Translations under genes and position numbers: made by a program
The notes under the pieces: model-generated
Told to the model about the DNA's origin: nothing
What the model saw: the letters and a program-made list of their open reading frames with translations, nothing else
The model's database searches: none
Shown here: positions 4,473 to 5,664 of the stretch, piece after piece
How the letters are laid out: each line of letters opens with the position of its first letter
Position numbering within the stretch: the first letter of the stretch is position 1
DNA from: Sedimenticola sp.
GTDB lineage: Bacteria; Pseudomonadota; Gammaproteobacteria; Chromatiales; Chromatiaceae
Direction: 5' to 3'
Length of the DNA: 5,664 nt
Assembly (NCBI GenBank): GCA_030619405.1
Contig: JAUXBK010000180.1
Span: forward strand, 1 to 5,664

Positions 4473-5288
4473 TTAGACAGCAACCAGCTCGCCACCCTTG
4501 AACACCAGGATCTCACCCTCTTTCAGCGGCTTCCACTGCTCGTCCGTCAGCGGCACGCTGGCGATCAGGACCGCCTTCTGCCGTGGTACACGGGTGGCGG
4601 GGTCGAAGCTGAGGCCGGGGATGGCAATGTGTCGGGTGCCGGGAGAGCAGGTGCGGCAGATCCAATAGAGCCCTGGGGGGTGGAAACCCTCCAGGCCGGG
4701 CTGCGTCCGCTGGTGACCATGCACGAACAGATACTCACCATCGGAGTAGACGAAGTTGGCGGGTCCCAGTGGCTGCATCTTCCTGGCAAATGTGGCGACT
4801 GCCCGGAAACGCCGATCCAGTGACGGGGGGGCTGCCAGCGGCAGCCACAGCCCCTGCATCAGGTGCATCAGATGGCAGAAAGACCACTCCGAGTCGGTTT
4901 CTCCCACCGGATGGTAAATACCGAGTGGGAAGCCCGGGTTGCTGCGTATGCCGGTCAGGTCGCCATTGTGGGCGAAAACATGCATCCGCCCGCCCAGTTC
5001 CCGAGCGAAGGGCTGAGTGTTTTTCAGGGTATTATCCCCCACGGTGGCCTTCCGTACGTGGGCGATGATGATGCTGCTCGGATATTTCTGCTGGCGGATG
5101 AATTCGACGCAGGGGCTGGTGGCCGCCGAGTCCGCCTCACGTATCAGCATGGCGTCCCCCTGTTCATAGAAGGCGATGCCCCAGCCATCCTTGTGTGGTC
5201 CTGACATGCCGCCGCGGCGGGCAAACTCCTCCAGGGAGAAGGAGACGCTGGCCGGGTAGCGGCTGGACATTGCGAGCAGTTCACACAT
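4473..5288 (-). CDS. yafJ: Class II glutamine amidotransferase, YafJ-like
   Basis: This 271-residue cytoplasmic protein has the N-terminal nucleophile (Ntn) fold of class II glutamine amidotransferases, which release ammonia from glutamine or cleave related gamma-glutamyl amides. After Met removal, Cys2 is the catalytic nucleophile (MCELLAMSS). Other family marks are GPHKDGWGIAFYE (30-42), IAHVRKAT with Arg79 (75-82), NTQPFARELGGR (90-101), FAHNGDL with Asn108-Gly-Asp (105-111) and GETDSEWSF (129-137). These match E. coli YafJ closely from memory. The C-terminal VPLTDEQWKPLKEGE (245-259) is also typical. No synthetase domain is fused, so the acceptor, if there is one, is unknown. The ATG at 5288 places Cys at position 2 and is therefore certain; the Shine-Dalgarno site is poor. 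The stop TAA (4475-4473) coincides with the target duplication of the MITE. The transporter gene follows beyond the element. Confidence 0.93.
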   Translation of the reverse strand: MCELLAMSSRYPASVSFSLEEFARRGGMSGPHKDGWGIAFYEQGDAMLIREADSAATSPCVEFIRQQKYPSSIIIAHVRKATVGDNTLKNTQPFARELGGRMHVFAHNGDLTGIRSNPGFPLGIYHPVGETDSEWSFCHLMHLMQGLWLPLAAPPSLDRRFRAVATFARKMQPLGPANFVYSDGEYLFVHGHQRTQPGLEGFHPPGLYWICRTCSPGTRHIAIPGLSFDPATRVPRQKAVLIASVPLTDEQWKPLKEGEILVFKGGELVAV

Positions 5289-5344
5289 GGGCTGATCAGG
5301 TGATCCTGGACCGGGCTGAAGAGGCTGACACCATCATATCGCCA

Positions 5345-5362
5345 TGGACCGCGGGCGGTCCA
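5345..5362. repeat. Short perfect hairpin between the amidotransferase gene and the cytochrome remnant
   Basis: TGGACCG (5345-5351) and CGGTCCA (5356-5362) form a perfect 7-bp stem around CGGG. No T-run follows on either strand, so it is not a standard terminator. It lies about 57 bases upstream of the amidotransferase start and could be an operator or chance. Confidence 0.35.
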
Positions 5363-5379
5363 ACCGGAAGGTGTTGCCA

Positions 5380-5550
5380 TGTGCTCCCCATTGCGCAGAC
5401 TGCCATGCGGCGCCTTTCGTGGAGGGGCAGGGTGGAGTTGCGTTCCCAATCAACCAGCCTAGCAAATACCGCAACATGCGCTATGCTAAGGGGCATGCCG
5501 GTCTGGCCTGCCAGGGCTGTCACCAATCGATCCATGGTCTCTGCCCGGTA
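5380..5550 (+). pseudogene. Fragment of a multiheme c-type cytochrome
   Basis: The frame encodes two heme c attachment motifs about 40 residues apart: CADCH followed by AAPFVEGQGG (motif at 5392-5406), then CQGCH followed by QSIHGL (motif at 5509-5523). NQPSKYRNMRYAKGH lies between them. CxxCH pairs with extra histidines (such as SIHG) mark periplasmic multiheme cytochromes used in respiratory electron transfer. The piece has no signal peptide and no further heme motif. The residues before 5380 (MDRGRSNRKVLP) and after 5550 (RGLEKIKLRALL) do not look like cytochrome, and a TGA lies in frame at 5326-5328. It is therefore an internal fragment of about 57 residues, cut at both ends. The right break runs into the repeat DNA that follows. 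Identification as a cytochrome is firm; the exact family is not. Confidence 0.7.
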
Positions 5551-5597
5551 AGGGGCTTGGAAAAGATTAAATTACGCGCCTTGCTTGTCTATGGCTC

Positions 5598-5663
5598 CGT
5601 CTTCGGTGTTGCGCCAAGGGTTACATACAACGAGTATGCGCCCCTTGGCGCGCCTTGAAGACG
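5598..5663. repeat. Long inverted repeat at the right edge, probably part of a larger element
   Basis: Three coaxial stems are visible: CGTCTTC/GAAGACG (5598-5604, 5657-5663), GCGCCAAGGG/CCCTTGGCGC (5611-5620, 5642-5651) and CATAC/GTATG (5624-5628, 5634-5638) around a 5-base loop. That is 22 paired bases in 66. The word CGCGCCTTG also occurs directly at 5575-5583 and 5649-5657. The structure begins shortly after the cytochrome fragment breaks off and reaches the last bases of the window, so the element is likely incomplete here. A read-through frame crosses it and ends at a TGA (5656-5658), but it shows no protein-like features. Confidence 0.65.
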
Positions 5664-5664
5664 A

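Noticed and set aside
5598..5663. Integron attC site
   Set aside because: The fold is palindromic, but the GTTRRRY/RYYYAAC core boxes are absent from the outer arms and no integrase or cassette layout is present.

Overview
The window looks like chromosomal DNA from a GC-rich proteobacterium, most likely a gammaproteobacterium. The evidence is the close resemblance of two genes to E. coli YafJ and YfcA, the thioredoxin-type ArsC, the HDOD protein, and two intergenic palindrome types (GTTCCCACGC... and CGTAGGG.GGATAAG...) that I remember as common in such genomes. A sulfur- or metal-oxidising lineage is possible but not shown.

Layout. Bases 1-512 hold no gene. They contain a 258-bp transposon-like element with perfect 23-bp terminal inverted repeats and an 8-bp target duplication. 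An older inverted repeat is nested inside it. A compound palindrome follows, then a short leader with repeated ATCCG boxes. Next is a plus-strand run: arsM (arsenite S-adenosylmethionine methyltransferase, 513-1559), arsC (LMW-phosphatase-type arsenate reductase, 1576-2073), an unrecognised 156-residue protein whose C-terminus resembles the tail of serine-recombinase domains (2111-2581), and an HDOD-domain protein (2619-3479). Convergent to these, on the minus strand, lie a YafJ-like class II glutamine amidotransferase (4473-5288) and a YfcA-like TSUP membrane transporter (3514-4257). A 209-bp MITE-like element separates the two. The right end carries a decayed piece of a multiheme cytochrome c (about 5380-5550) and a long inverted repeat that runs to the window edge.

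How the genes work together. ArsC reduces arsenate to arsenite and ArsM methylates arsenite, so the pair forms a compact detoxification cassette. No ArsR regulator or arsenite exporter is visible here. The HDOD protein and its upstream partner may form a separate regulatory pair. The most informative observation concerns the second element. If it is removed together with one TTA duplicate, the amidotransferase stop and the transporter start become TAAGGGATG. The element therefore appears to have inserted exactly at a stop codon and split a tightly packed two-gene operon.

I see no CRISPR array, tRNA, rRNA or convincing new multi-gene system. The novelty here lies mainly in the small mobile elements and what they did to neighbouring genes.
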